From Bradyrhizobium diazoefficiens (GTDB lineage Bacteria; Pseudomonadota; Alphaproteobacteria; Rhizobiales; Xanthobacteraceae): a stretch of 64,000 nucleotides of DNA. Position numbers and translations under genes: made by a program. The stretch spans positions 3,965,001 to 4,029,000 of the forward strand of contig NZ_CP067100.1 in the NCBI RefSeq assembly GCF_016616235.1, given 5' to 3'. Within the stretch, counting starts at the first letter, position 1. Each line of letters opens with the position of its first letter. Under the pieces are notes generated by a model. That model saw only the letters and a list, made by a program, of their open reading frames with translations, was not told where the DNA came from and ran no database searches. Shown one piece after another: positions 11,840-22,083 of this stretch.

Positions 11840-12868
11840 ATGAGCACGCGGGCCTTCATTACCGGCGTTTCCGGAACGGAACTGACCGCCGCCGAGCGGG
11901 AGTTTATCCGCAGCGAACGCCCATGGGGTTTCATCCTCTTCAAGCGCAACGTCCAGACGCCGACGCAAGTTGCTGCATTGGTTGCTGAATTGCGGTCGGC
12001 CGCGAATGCGCCCGATGCGCCTGTCCTGATCGACCAGGAGGGTGGACGGGTGCAGCGACTGGGGCCGCCGCACTGGCCGGCCTACCCGCCAGGCGCCGTT
12101 TTCTCGAGCTTGTACGACGCTGATTCGGCGCTTGGGCTGACGGCGGCACGGCTCAGCGCCCGCCTGATCGCGGCTGATCTGGCCGAGCTCGGCATCACGG
12201 TGGACTGCCTGCCGCTCGCAGATGTGCCGGTGCCGGGTGCCGACGCCGTGATCGGGAACCGGGCCTACGGCACCTCGCCGGACAAGGTCGCGGCGATCGC
12301 CCGCGCGGTTACCGAAGGTTTGGAACAGGGCGGTGTGCTCCCCGTTCTGAAGCACATCCCCGGCCATGGCCGGGCGACCGCCGATACCCATTTCAAGCTG
12401 CCCACGGTCGGCACCGCCAGGGACGAGCTCGACCGGACCGACTTTGCGGCGTTCAAGCCGCTGGCCGACCTGCCGATGGCGATGACTGCACATGTTGTGT
12501 TTAGCGCCGTCGACCCCGCCCATCCGGCGACGACTTCTGCGACAATGATCGCTGACGTGATTCGCGCCGCAATCGGGTTCCAGGGTTTGTTAATGAGTGA
12601 TGACGTGTCGATGAACGCGCTGGCGGGCACGATCGCCGAGCGGACCCGCGCCATCTTCGCGGCCGGCTGCGACATGGCCCTGCATTGCAACGGCAACATC
12701 GAGGAGATGCGGGAGGTCGCCGGCCAGACGCCTGAACTCGCGGGCAGGGCGCTCGAGCGGGCGAACGCCGCGCTTGCCGCGCGCAAGCCACCGCAGCCGT
12801 TTGATCGCGCGGCCGCCCGCACTGAGCTGGACGCATTGATCGCACGGGCAAACACGGCATCCGCATGA
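11840..12868 (+). CDS. nagZ: Beta-N-acetylhexosaminidase
   Basis: 342 residues of glycoside hydrolase family 3. NagZ removes N-acetylglucosamine from muropeptides in cytosolic cell-wall recycling. The family signature KHIPGHGRATADTH supplies the His of the catalytic loop, and LMSDDVSMNAL carries the nucleophilic Asp. It overlaps scpA by 4 bp (ATGA), so the two are translationally coupled. Confidence 0.95.
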   Translation: MSTRAFITGVSGTELTAAEREFIRSERPWGFILFKRNVQTPTQVAALVAELRSAANAPDAPVLIDQEGGRVQRLGPPHWPAYPPGAVFSSLYDADSALGLTAARLSARLIAADLAELGITVDCLPLADVPVPGADAVIGNRAYGTSPDKVAAIARAVTEGLEQGGVLPVLKHIPGHGRATADTHFKLPTVGTARDELDRTDFAAFKPLADLPMAMTAHVVFSAVDPAHPATTSATMIADVIRAAIGFQGLLMSDDVSMNALAGTIAERTRAIFAAGCDMALHCNGNIEEMREVAGQTPELAGRALERANAALAARKPPQPFDRAAARTELDALIARANTASA

Positions 12869-13704
12869 CCGCAGAAATCCTATCGTTTGAAACCGGGCGG
12901 CCCGCAGAGCTCGCCGAAGGTGAGCCGGCGTTGGTGGTGGACGTCGAGGGCTATGAAGGTCCGCTCGACCTGCTGCTCGCGCTGGCGCGGCAGCAGAAGG
13001 TCGACCTCGCCAAGATTTCGATCCTGGCCCTCGCCGACCAGTACCTCCACTTCATCGAAGCCGCGCGAAAAATCCGGCTGGAGCTTGCGGCCGACTATCT
13101 CGTGATGGCCGCGTGGCTCGCCTTCCTGAAGTCACGCCTGCTGCTGCCGGAGCCGCCGAGTGCCGAAGGCCCGAGCGCGGAGCAGATGGCGACGGCGCTC
13201 GCCAACCGCTTGCGCCGGCTGGAAGCCATCCGCGAAGCCGCCAACCGGCTGATGAACCGCCCGCAATTGCAACGCGACATCTTCCCGCGCGGCGAGCCCG
13301 AGCACATCGCCGAGATCAAGCATCCGAAATACACCGCGACCCTGTACGACCTGCTCACCGCTTATGCCGCGCAGCGCCAGTCGCGGGTGCTGGCGAGCGT
13401 GCATCTGGCCAAGCGCACGGTGTGGTCGCTCGCGGAAGCGCGCGCCACGCTGGAGCGGCTGGTCGGCAGCATCAGCGAGCAGGATGACTGGGGCGTGCTC
13501 GACGACTTCCTGATCCGCCACGTCGCCGATCCGACGCAGCGCGCGACGGTGTTTGCCTCGAGCTTCGCCGCCGCGCTGGAGCTGGTGCGTGAAGGTCAGC
13601 TCGAGCTGAACCAGAAAGAGGCGTTTGCGCCCATCTATTTCCGGAAGGGGCGTCCCAAACCGGTCCCGGATGCAGCTCCTGCGCCCGACGCGCCGGTCGC
13701 TTAA
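12865..13704 (+). CDS. scpA: Segregation and condensation protein A
   Basis: 279 residues. This is the kleisin of the SMC-ScpAB condensin, which organises and segregates the chromosome. The N-terminal GYEGPLDLLLALARQQKVDL segment, which contacts the SMC head/neck, and the following DQYLHFI and LAADYLVMAAWL helices are classical. It starts at the ATGA overlap with nagZ and is followed after 21 bp by scpB. Confidence 0.95.
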   Translation: MTAEILSFETGRPAELAEGEPALVVDVEGYEGPLDLLLALARQQKVDLAKISILALADQYLHFIEAARKIRLELAADYLVMAAWLAFLKSRLLLPEPPSAEGPSAEQMATALANRLRRLEAIREAANRLMNRPQLQRDIFPRGEPEHIAEIKHPKYTATLYDLLTAYAAQRQSRVLASVHLAKRTVWSLAEARATLERLVGSISEQDDWGVLDDFLIRHVADPTQRATVFASSFAAALELVREGQLELNQKEAFAPIYFRKGRPKPVPDAAPAPDAPVA

Positions 13705-13725
13705 GTGCAAGAAGGAGAATCTGCC

Positions 13726-14478
13726 ATGGCAAGCCTGGCTGAAGTGCGGGTAGAAGAGGCCGAGCCGATGGAGAACGAGTCCCAGGCGCGTCCCGAAGAA
13801 TTGCGGCTGCTGGAAGCGCTGCTGTTCGCCTCGAGTGAACCGCTGGATACCGCGACGCTGGCCAAGCGCATGCCCGAGGGCGTGGACGTCAAAGCCGCGC
13901 TGGAGCAGTTGCAGGCCGACTACGCCTTGCGTGGCGTCAACCTCGTGCGCGTCGCCAACAAATGGACCTTCCGCACCGCCGGTGATCTGTCCTGGCTGAT
14001 GACGCGCGAGAGCCACGAGACTCGCCGCCTGTCGCGCGCGGCGATCGAGGTGCTGGCGATCATCGCTTATCACCAGCCGGTGACGCGTGCCGAGATCGAA
14101 GAAATCCGCGGCGTCGTCACCTCGAAGGGTACGCTCGACGTGCTGTTGGAGACCGGCTGGATCAAGCCACGCGGCCGCCGCAAGACGCCCGGCCGTCCGC
14201 TGACCTTCGGAACCACCGAGGAGTTCCTGTCGCAGTTCACCCTGGAACAGCTGGGGGACCTGCCGGGCCTGGAAGAGCTGAAGGGCACTGGCCTCTTGGA
14301 TTCGCGCCTGCCGACTGGCTTTAGCGTGCCGACGCCGTCGGACGATCCACAGCTGCGCGAGGACGAGGATCCGCTGGAACCGGGCGAGGAACTCGATCTG
14401 GCTCTGGCCCCGGCGGTCGAGCCCGAAGCGCCGGAAGGCGGCAATGAAGGTGGCGCCGAGGGCAGCGCTGACGAATGA
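13726..14478 (+). CDS. scpB: Segregation and condensation protein B
   Basis: 250 residues from the ATG at 13726, which has an AAGGAG ribosome-binding site at 13712-13717; the in-frame GTG at 13705 lies before that site. ScpB forms winged-helix dimers that bind ScpA in the condensin complex. Characteristic segments are LEALLFASSEPLDTATLAK, LSRAAIEVLAIIAYHQPVTR and IRGVVTSKGTLDVLL. An acidic C-terminal tail rich in Glu and Pro extends past the core. Confidence 0.95.
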   Translation: MASLAEVRVEEAEPMENESQARPEELRLLEALLFASSEPLDTATLAKRMPEGVDVKAALEQLQADYALRGVNLVRVANKWTFRTAGDLSWLMTRESHETRRLSRAAIEVLAIIAYHQPVTRAEIEEIRGVVTSKGTLDVLLETGWIKPRGRRKTPGRPLTFGTTEEFLSQFTLEQLGDLPGLEELKGTGLLDSRLPTGFSVPTPSDDPQLREDEDPLEPGEELDLALAPAVEPEAPEGGNEGGAEGSADE

Positions 14479-14634
14479 CGCTCTGCCCCCTGCGACCAGT
14501 TAACGCTTAGCAAGATTACGTAGTGCCGACAGCGAATTGGCGCTGCGTTGGTCCTTGTTTTTGACACCTGCCAAGCCTAGGTTTCGGTGAAGATCGGCCG
14601 GGTCCCCGGCCATGCGCGTTTGGAGGGTTGCAGG

Positions 14635-14868
14635 ATGGGTTCACTCAGCATTTGGCACTGGATCCTGGTGATCGCAGTGGTCCTGCTGCTGTTCGGCCGC
14701 GGCAAGATTTCGGATCTGATGGGCGACGTGGCGCAGGGCATTAAGGCGTTCAAGAAGGGCATGCAGGACGACGAGAAGGTCGCCGACAAGCCCGAGCCGG
14801 CCAAGTCCATCGAGCACAACGCCGCACCGACTGCGGCCCGGTCCGACGTCGGCAGCAAGGCCGTCTGA
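14635..14868 (+). CDS. tatA: Twin-arginine translocase subunit TatA
   Basis: 77 residues from the ATG at 14635, preceded by GGAGGG at 14622-14627; the in-frame GTG at 14587 is rejected. TatA oligomers help form the passage for folded proteins with twin-arginine signals. It has one N-terminal transmembrane helix ([19 protein letters not shown]), the hinge FGRG, an amphipathic helix ([15 protein letters not shown]) and a short polar tail. Confidence 0.95.
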   Translation: MGSLSIWHWILVIAVVLLLFGRGKISDLMGDVAQGIKAFKKGMQDDEKVADKPEPAKSIEHNAAPTAARSDVGSKAV

Positions 14869-14956
14869 GCAGAGAGCACGCGAGACGCGGGTAGCGGCCC
14901 CGATCCTGCGCGCAAGGGATTGGGCCGGCCGCGGCTTCGCGTGAACGGAAGACCTC

Positions 14957-15475
14957 ATGTTCGACATCGGGTGGAGTGAACTGGTCCTGATCGGGGTCGT
15001 GGCCCTGGTTGCCATCGGCCCGAAAGAGCTGCCGGGCGTGCTGCGCATGGTCGGGCAGTGGATGGGCAAGGCGCGCAAGATGGCCGCCGAATTCCAGGGC
15101 CAGTTCCAGGAAGCGATGCGCGAGGCCGAGATGGCCGACCTCAAGAAGAGCTTTGATGAGGTCAAGGAAGCCGCTTCCAGCTTTTCCGGCAACAATTTGA
15201 TGACCTCGCTTCAGAAGGACGTCAGCGACTCGCTCCGCGTCGATGCGCTGGATAGGCCGGCTGAGACGTCGACGACCACCGCCGTCGAGCCGCCGTCGAC
15301 CCCAACGACACCGAAAGCGCCGACGCCGGAGACCTTCGTGGAAGCCGAGGCGCATGCGGCCGTGACCGAGCCGCTCGCCATCACCCGCGAGGTCGAGCCG
15401 GCTGAGGTGATCCAAGACCACGTCACTCACGACACCGCGCCATCCGAGGCGACCAAGGACGCCAAAGCGTCATGA
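14957..15475 (+). CDS. tatB: Twin-arginine translocase subunit TatB
   Basis: 172 residues. It has an N-terminal transmembrane helix with the conserved Glu ([18 protein letters not shown]), a hinge with GPKELP, a long amphipathic helix and an Ala/Pro/Glu/Thr-rich C-terminal tail. With TatC it forms the receptor for twin-arginine signal peptides. It overlaps tatC by 4 bp (ATGA). Confidence 0.95.
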   Translation: MFDIGWSELVLIGVVALVAIGPKELPGVLRMVGQWMGKARKMAAEFQGQFQEAMREAEMADLKKSFDEVKEAASSFSGNNLMTSLQKDVSDSLRVDALDRPAETSTTTAVEPPSTPTTPKAPTPETFVEAEAHAAVTEPLAITREVEPAEVIQDHVTHDTAPSEATKDAKAS

Positions 15476-16287
15476 GCGACGCCGATATCGAGGCCAGCAA
15501 AGCCCCGCTGATGGACCATTTGATCGAGCTGCGCTCGCGGCTGATCAAGGCGCTGCTCGGCTTCGGCGTGGCCTTCATCTTCTGCTTTTTCTTCGCCAAG
15601 CAGATCTACAACGTGCTGGTCTGGCCCTTTGTGTGGGTCGCGGGTCCCGAGAACTCCAAGTTCATCTACACGGCGCTGCTGGAATATTTCATCACCCAGC
15701 TCAAGCTGGCGCTGTTCGGCGCCGGCTTCATCTCGTTCCCGATCGTGGCGACGCAGATCTACAAGTTCGTGGCGCCCGGCCTCTACAAGCACGAGAAGCA
15801 GGCCTTCCTGCCGTATCTGGTCGCGACCCCCTTCTTCTTCGTGCTCGGTGCTGCGCTGGTCTATTTCGTCGTCCTGCCGATGCTGGTCCGCTTCTCGCTC
15901 GGCATGCAGCAGGCCGGCAGCGACGAGACCGCGCAGATCCAGCTCCTGCCCAAAGTCGGCGAATATCTGTCGCTGATGATGTCGCTGATCTTCGCCTTTG
16001 GCATCGCGTTCCAGCTCCCGGTAATCCTGACGCTGCTCGGCCGCATCGGCATCATCACCTCGAAGATGCTGCGCGAGAAGCGCCGCTATTTCATCGTCAT
16101 CGCCTTCGTCATCGCGGCCGTGCTGACCCCGCCCGACGTCCTAAGCCAATGCTCGCTCGCGATTCCCTTGCTGGCGCTCTATGAAGGCTCGATCATCGCG
16201 GTGGCGATGGTGGAGAAGAAGGCGGCCGCGTCGTCGCAGGCCTCCACCGGCACCGACGTGTCGACGCCGGCCAATCCGGCGGAGTAG
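15472..16287 (+). CDS. tatC: Twin-arginine translocase subunit TatC
   Basis: 271 residues with six predicted transmembrane helices. The cytoplasmic N-terminal motif [11 protein letters not shown], part of the signal-peptide binding site, is present, as is the FxxPxxxPDxxSQ-type segment near residue 220 ([12 protein letters not shown]). It ends the tatABC operon; a double-hairpin repeat follows within 6-7 bp and may act as a transcript end. Confidence 0.97.
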   Translation: MSDADIEASKAPLMDHLIELRSRLIKALLGFGVAFIFCFFFAKQIYNVLVWPFVWVAGPENSKFIYTALLEYFITQLKLALFGAGFISFPIVATQIYKFVAPGLYKHEKQAFLPYLVATPFFFVLGAALVYFVVLPMLVRFSLGMQQAGSDETAQIQLLPKVGEYLSLMMSLIFAFGIAFQLPVILTLLGRIGIITSKMLREKRRYFIVIAFVIAAVLTPPDVLSQCSLAIPLLALYEGSIIAVAMVEKKAAASSQASTGTDVSTPANPAE

Positions 16288-16292
16288 GGGCC

Positions 16293-16407
16293 ACACTCGC
16301 TGTCATTCCCCGCGAAGGCGGGGAATCCAGTACGCCGCGACCCATCGAGGAATCAGTCCCGTCTCTGGAATACTGGATCGCCCGCTTTCGCGGGCGATGA
16401 CAGAGTG
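16293..16407. repeat. Double-hairpin dispersed repeat, copy 1
   Basis: About 115 bp bounded by ACTCGCTGTCAT and ATGACAGAGT. The left hairpin (16305-16326) has the stem ATTCCCCGC/GCGGGGAAT. The right hairpin (16377-16398) has the stem ATCGCCCGC/GCGGGCGAT. The centre reads CCAGTACGCCGCG then CTGGAATACTGGA. A second copy with the two stems exchanged lies at 21945-22066. I recognise the unit as an extragenic repeat of Bradyrhizobium. Confidence 0.85.
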
Positions 16408-16427
16408 CTAGGGGAGACGCGCTGACG

Positions 16428-16446
16428 TACAACGTTCGTCGTTGTA
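16428..16446. promoter_or_regulatory. Perfect inverted repeat upstream of serS
   Basis: TACAACG and CGTTGTA form perfect 7-bp arms around the 5-nt loop TTCGT, ending 29 bp before the serS ATG. It could be a hairpin in the serS leader or an operator. No T-box consensus is seen. Function is unknown. Confidence 0.4.
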
Positions 16447-16460
16447 TGTTTACGCGCTGA

Positions 16461-17807
<1,347 letters not shown>

Positions 17808-17903
17808 TCGCGTTGCTCGGCTGTCACGCTGGAAACGTTTGGTTGCGAAGATCGGGCGGCCGGTTATCCTGCCGGCCACCCGACAACGCGAACCCAACCG
17901 TTC

Positions 17904-18266
17904 ATGGCCTTGCACCGCGACATCTTCTGGGTCGGCAGACAATGGGCGGTGACGGGCGCCGGCATCCAGGCCGTCGACCAGCGGCTGCGCGGTGTTCTCG
18001 ACATCGAGATCGCGCGGCTCTGGGATGACGATCTTGTGCAGAGCCGGCGGGCTAAGCCCGGGGTGAATGCCGCGGATTTCGACAAGGCGCTGACGGTGGC
18101 CCGCGCACGCTTTCCGCAGACGCCGGTGTCGGATCCGTTGGTTGCGCAGCTGGAGGCGCTCGGCGTGATCGAGGGGCCCGTCCCAAGTCCGGTCGTGCCG
18201 GCGATGAAGCTGCGTGCGGAAGGCCGGCTCGCGCGCTTTCTGCCGCAGTGGCGCGTCCGCCGGTAA
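17904..18266 (+). CDS. Conserved hypothetical protein
   Basis: 120 residues, no signal peptide or transmembrane helix. It begins MALHRDIFWVGRQWAVTGAG and has a His/Asp/Arg/Trp-rich composition. I do not recognise a named domain, although short proteins like this are common between serS and surE in bradyrhizobia. High third-position GC supports coding. It lies 96 bp after serS and 105 bp before surE on the same strand. No function is assigned. Confidence 0.7.
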   Translation: MALHRDIFWVGRQWAVTGAGIQAVDQRLRGVLDIEIARLWDDDLVQSRRAKPGVNAADFDKALTVARARFPQTPVSDPLVAQLEALGVIEGPVPSPVVPAMKLRAEGRLARFLPQWRVRR

Positions 18267-18371
18267 CAAGACGGGACGCGGAACCTGGCCGGACCCAATC
18301 GGCGCGGTTTGCCTGATCGGCCCCGGCCGGATAAGACGGCTCAGGCCCGCTTTCTGGAAACGACCTCTCGC

Positions 18372-19139
18372 ATGCGCATTCTCTGCACCAACGACGACGG
18401 CATCCACGCCCCCGGCCTCAAGGTCGTGGAGGAGATCGCGCAGGCGCTCTCCGACGACGTTTGGGTCGTTGCCCCCGAGCTTGACCAGTCCGGCGTCTCG
18501 CATTCGCTGTCGCTGAACGACCCCCTGCGCTTGCGCGAGGTCGGACCAAAGCACTTCGCCGTGCGCGGCACACCGACCGACTGCGTCATCATGGGCGCGC
18601 GGCACATCCTGGGTGCCAAGCTGCCGGATGTCGTGCTGTCCGGCGTCAACAAGGGACGCAACGTCGCCGAGGACGTGGTCTACTCCGGCACCATCGCCGG
18701 CGCGCTGGAAGGCACGATCCTGGGCTTGCCGTCGTTCGCGCTGTCGCAGGAGTTCAGCGTCGAGACCCGTGAGCGGCCGCCATGGGACACCGCGCGCAAG
18801 TTCGGTCCCGACATCCTGCGCAAGGTGATTGCCGCCGGCATTCCCAAGGATACCGTCATCAACGTCAATTTCCCGTCCTGCGCGCCGGAGGATGTGCTGG
18901 GCATCCGCGTCACGCGTCAGGGCAAGCGCAATCTCGGTTTCCTGCGGATCGACGAGCGCAGGGACGGCCGCGGCAATCCCTATTTCTGGATCGGGTTCGA
19001 GCGCGCAGCGATGATGGATACGCCGGCAGACGGCACCGATCTGGCGGCGCTTCGCGACCGCTACGTCTCGGTCACGCCGCTCAGGCTCGACCGCACCAAT
19101 GAAGCGTTCTCGGAAGAGTTGAGCGCGACGTTAAAGTGA
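18372..19139 (+). CDS. surE: 5'/3'-nucleotidase SurE
   Basis: 255 residues from the ATG at 18372 (MRILCTNDDGIHAPGL); an upstream start at 18309 adds 21 residues unlike the family. SurE is a metal-dependent nucleotidase/survival protein. The metal site is visible as NDDG at the N-terminus, with SGVNKGRNVAEDVVYSGT further on. The neighbouring downstream pcm gene is the classic partner in stress survival and protein repair. Confidence 0.95.
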   Translation: MRILCTNDDGIHAPGLKVVEEIAQALSDDVWVVAPELDQSGVSHSLSLNDPLRLREVGPKHFAVRGTPTDCVIMGARHILGAKLPDVVLSGVNKGRNVAEDVVYSGTIAGALEGTILGLPSFALSQEFSVETRERPPWDTARKFGPDILRKVIAAGIPKDTVINVNFPSCAPEDVLGIRVTRQGKRNLGFLRIDERRDGRGNPYFWIGFERAAMMDTPADGTDLAALRDRYVSVTPLRLDRTNEAFSEELSATLK

Positions 19140-19159
19140 AGGCGATTTGGACATAGCGG

Positions 19160-19531
19160 CTAGCCGCCGCGCAGCGCCGCTTCGATGGTCTTGCCGAGCG
19201 CGTCGAGCTGAAACGGCTTCTGCAGCGCCGGCCGGTCGCGGTACTGCTCGGGCAGGCCGGAGGAGCCGTAGCCGGTGGCGAAGATGAAGGGGCAGCCCTT
19301 GGCCTGGATGAGGTCGGCGACCGGGGAGATGACCTTGCCGTTGACGTTGACGTCGAGAATGGCGATGTCGAACTCGGTCGCCTCCGCGAGCCGCATGGCC
19401 TCGCTGATATCGCCGGCCTCGGCGGCCACTGTGTAGCCGAGCTCTTCGAGCATGTCCGCGACCATCATCCTGATCATCACCTCGTCCTCGACGAGGAATA
19501 CAGAGCGGCCCGAAAGCCCTGTCGCAGTCAT
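19160..19531 (-). CDS. Single-domain response regulator
   Basis: 123 residues from the ATG at 19531. A lone receiver domain: acidic pocket in FLVEDEVMIRMM, phosphorylation site in IAILDVNVNG, and the conserved Lys in PALQKPFQLDAL. There is no output domain, so it probably acts as a phosphate sink or in a phosphorelay. It is inserted on the opposite strand between surE and pcm, convergent with surE. A longer in-frame extension upstream to 19762 would overlap pcm and is not protein-like. Confidence 0.88.
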   Translation of the reverse strand: MTATGLSGRSVFLVEDEVMIRMMVADMLEELGYTVAAEAGDISEAMRLAEATEFDIAILDVNVNGKVISPVADLIQAKGCPFIFATGYGSSGLPEQYRDRPALQKPFQLDALGKTIEAALRGG

Positions 19532-19728
19532 TGTCGTTGAGTCCTTGCCCGTTTGCGGAAAACGTTCGCAGATATTACGAATCGACGCAATGCGCGTTTC
19601 AGCGAACGGACACCCGAAAAGGGTGTTTGCGGCGAGCCCGACGCAAGCCATTTTATGGTCAAATGCCGCAACAGAGCGCCATGTGGGGTTCCTGAGCAGG
19701 AACAAGACCCCTGCGGCGGCTTTTGGCA

Positions 19729-20421
19729 ATGCAAGTGACAAGCAGACCTGACGAGGCGACACAAGCAGCGATGCCCCCCAATCAGCACCCGCCGGAAAAG
19801 ATGATGTTTCAGCTCACGCTGAGGCGTCGGGGCATCAGCGATCAGGCGGTGCTGCGGACCATGGAGGAGGTGCCGCGCGACGAGTTCGTCGACGAGGCCG
19901 ATCGCGAGGGGGCCTATCGCGACAGTGCGCTGCCGATCGCCTGCGGCCAGACCATTAGCCAGCCCTTCGTGGTTGCCTACATGACCGAGCAGCTCCAGCT
20001 CCAGAAGCAGCACCGCGTGCTTGAGATCGGCGCCGGCTCGGGCTATCAGGCGGCAGTGCTGTCGCGGCTAGCAGGCCAGGTGCTTACGGTCGAGCGCTAT
20101 CGCAAGCTTGCCGACACGGCGCGCGCCAGGCTTGAAAAGCTCGGCTGTCACAATGTTGAGGTGATGCTCGGCGATGGTCTCAACCTGCCACCCAATATCG
20201 GCCCGTTCGACCGCATCATCGTCACCGCCGCGCTGGAGCAGCTTCCGGAGAACCTGGTCGAGCGGCTTGAGGTCGGCGGCATCCTGATAGCTCCGGTCGG
20301 TCCGCATCAGGGCGTGCAGACGCTGATCCGCCTGAGCCGCACCGCGGCCGGGATCGAGCGCAAGGAACTCGTCGAGGTGCGCTTCGTGCCTGCGCTGCCC
20401 GGCGTGGCGCGGGAGCTGTAG
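19729..20421 (+). CDS. pcm: Protein-L-isoaspartate O-methyltransferase
   Basis: About 230 residues from the ATG at 19729; an internal ATG at 19771 ([10 protein letters not shown]) is an equally plausible start and no strong ribosome-binding site separates them. The enzyme methylates isoaspartyl residues in damaged proteins using SAM. The SAM-binding loop [14 protein letters not shown] and the family segment [19 protein letters not shown] are visible. It forms the surE-pcm pair although a reversed regulator gene separates them. Confidence 0.93.
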   Translation: MQVTSRPDEATQAAMPPNQHPPEKMMFQLTLRRRGISDQAVLRTMEEVPRDEFVDEADREGAYRDSALPIACGQTISQPFVVAYMTEQLQLQKQHRVLEIGAGSGYQAAVLSRLAGQVLTVERYRKLADTARARLEKLGCHNVEVMLGDGLNLPPNIGPFDRIIVTAALEQLPENLVERLEVGGILIAPVGPHQGVQTLIRLSRTAAGIERKELVEVRFVPALPGVAREL

Positions 20422-20530
20422 ATTCCCGGATTGGCTGTGCTGCCAACATCTTATTGGGAGGGTTAAGCCGTTATTTACTCGGCGCGTGTTTACTTAAAAG
20501 ACCAGTTCTGTTGCGTACGAGTGAGTAACC

Positions 20531-21916
20531 ATGTCTGTCGTCGCCGAGTTGCTTTACTCGCGCCGCGTGCCGCAGGTCGCGGTGCTGGCGCTGATCTCCT
20601 TCAGCTTTGCGGGGTGCAGCGCCGACATGTCGTCGCGGCTGTCCCAATCGAATTTCTCCAATCCCTTCGCGTCTGAGCAGACCGGTTCGGTGCAGCAGGC
20701 CCCGCCGCCGCAGCGCGAGCTGCCGCAATATGCGCGGCCGCAGACCCAGCCCGGCTCTTACCAGTCGCAGCCCTTGCCGCCGCCCGCGGTGTCCGCGCCG
20801 CAATCCTATCCCGTTGCGGCTGGTGGTGGCGTGTCCGGAGGCGGTCGCGGCGTCAGCTCCTATGCACCCCCGACGCAGCCGCACCTCGAGACCACGGCCA
20901 CCGTGCCGCCGCGCTCGGTCGCGGCCGCCCAGCCCGCCGGCGGGACCAAGATCATCGTCGGCACCAGCGACACGCTCGACGTGCTCGCCAAGCGCTATCA
21001 CGTGACGCCGCAGGCGATCCTCGCCGCCAACGGCTACAAGGGCCCGCGCGCGCTTTCGCCCGGCCAGCAGCTGATCATTCCGCATCCGGCCACGGCCGCA
21101 GCGCCGGCCCCGGTGATGGCGCCCGTCGCCGCAGCGCCTGCTGCGAAGCCGGTTGCAGTCATGGCTGCGCCATCGAGCTCCCACTTCGTCAACCGCGGCG
21201 ACACGCTCGTCAGCATCGCCCGCAAGAACCACATCTCGGCGGCCGAGCTTGCCCGGGCCAACGGCATCGAGCCGTCGGCCAAGCTCAAGCTCGGCACCAA
21301 GCTGATCGTGCCCGGTGCCAAGACCGCCGCTATTGCGGCGTCGGCTGCTGCGGCTCCGGTCGCGGCCGCTCCGGTTGCGGGGACGTTCCAGCCGGTCGCG
21401 GCGGCTCCGGCGCAGGCAACCAAGATGGCGGCCGCCGCCGCGCCGGTGCAGAGCGCGCGCCTCGCCCAGGCCACAGCCAATGTCGAAGAGAAGCCTGCGG
21501 AGGCTCCGGCGAAAGCCGCCGAGACCACCAGTGCGCTGCCGACCTTCCGCTGGCCGGTGCGCGGCAAGGTGGTCACGAGCTACGGCGCCAAGACCAACGG
21601 CAAGTCCAACGACGGCATCAATCTCGCGGTGCCCGAGGGGACGCCGGTCAAGGCGGCCGAAGACGGCGTCGTCGCCTATTCCGGCAACGAGCTGAAAGGT
21701 TACGGCAATCTGGTCCTGGTTCGGCACTCCAATGGCTACGTCACCGCATATGCCCATGCGAGTGAGCTGTTGGTGAAGCGCGGCGATACCATCAAGCGCG
21801 GTCAGGTCATTGCCAAGTCGGGTCAATCCGGGGAGGTGGCGTCGCCGCAGCTCCACTTCGAGATCCGTAAGGGATCGAGCCCGGTTGACCCGCTTCAATT
21901 CCTGAACGGGGCGTAA
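20531..21916 (+). CDS. NlpD/DipM-like lipoprotein with two LysM domains and a degenerate LytM (M23) domain
   Basis: 461 residues. A lipoprotein signal with lipobox FAGC near residue 28 places it at the outer membrane. There are two LysM domains, around residues 138-182 and 218-263, then an Ala/Pro linker and a C-terminal M23 fold (about 335-460). In the M23 domain the usual HxxxD zinc motif is replaced by NDGIN, while the later His residues (AYAHAS, LHFE) remain. The domain is therefore probably not a peptidase and more likely activates cell-wall amidases, as described for NlpD and EnvC. It ends the surE-pcm-nlpD-like order common in proteobacteria. Confidence 0.9.
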   Translation: MSVVAELLYSRRVPQVAVLALISFSFAGCSADMSSRLSQSNFSNPFASEQTGSVQQAPPPQRELPQYARPQTQPGSYQSQPLPPPAVSAPQSYPVAAGGGVSGGGRGVSSYAPPTQPHLETTATVPPRSVAAAQPAGGTKIIVGTSDTLDVLAKRYHVTPQAILAANGYKGPRALSPGQQLIIPHPATAAAPAPVMAPVAAAPAAKPVAVMAAPSSSHFVNRGDTLVSIARKNHISAAELARANGIEPSAKLKLGTKLIVPGAKTAAIAASAAAAPVAAAPVAGTFQPVAAAPAQATKMAAAAAPVQSARLAQATANVEEKPAEAPAKAAETTSALPTFRWPVRGKVVTSYGAKTNGKSNDGINLAVPEGTPVKAAEDGVVAYSGNELKGYGNLVLVRHSNGYVTAYAHASELLVKRGDTIKRGQVIAKSGQSGEVASPQLHFEIRKGSSPVDPLQFLNGA

Positions 21917-21944
21917 GGCCTACGCAGAGTAGGACACGCAATCG

Positions 21945-22066
21945 CCACAAGCACACTGTCATCGCCCGCGAAAGCGGGCGATCCAGTACGCCGCGGCCTC
22001 TCGATCGATCACAACTGTCTCTGGAATACTGGATTCCCCGCTTTCGCGGGGAATGACAGTTGTGGG
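21945..22066. repeat. Double-hairpin dispersed repeat, copy 2
   Basis: Second copy of the element at 16293-16407. Here the left hairpin (21961-21982) has the stem ATCGCCCGC/GCGGGCGAT and the right hairpin (22033-22054) has ATTCCCCGC/GCGGGGAAT, the reverse of copy 1. The centre (CCAGTACGCCGCG, then CTGGAATACTGGA) keeps the same orientation. It lies between the converging LysM lipoprotein and the DUF815 ATPase gene. Confidence 0.85.
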
Positions 22067-22083
22067 TTGGGCTATAACTCCGG

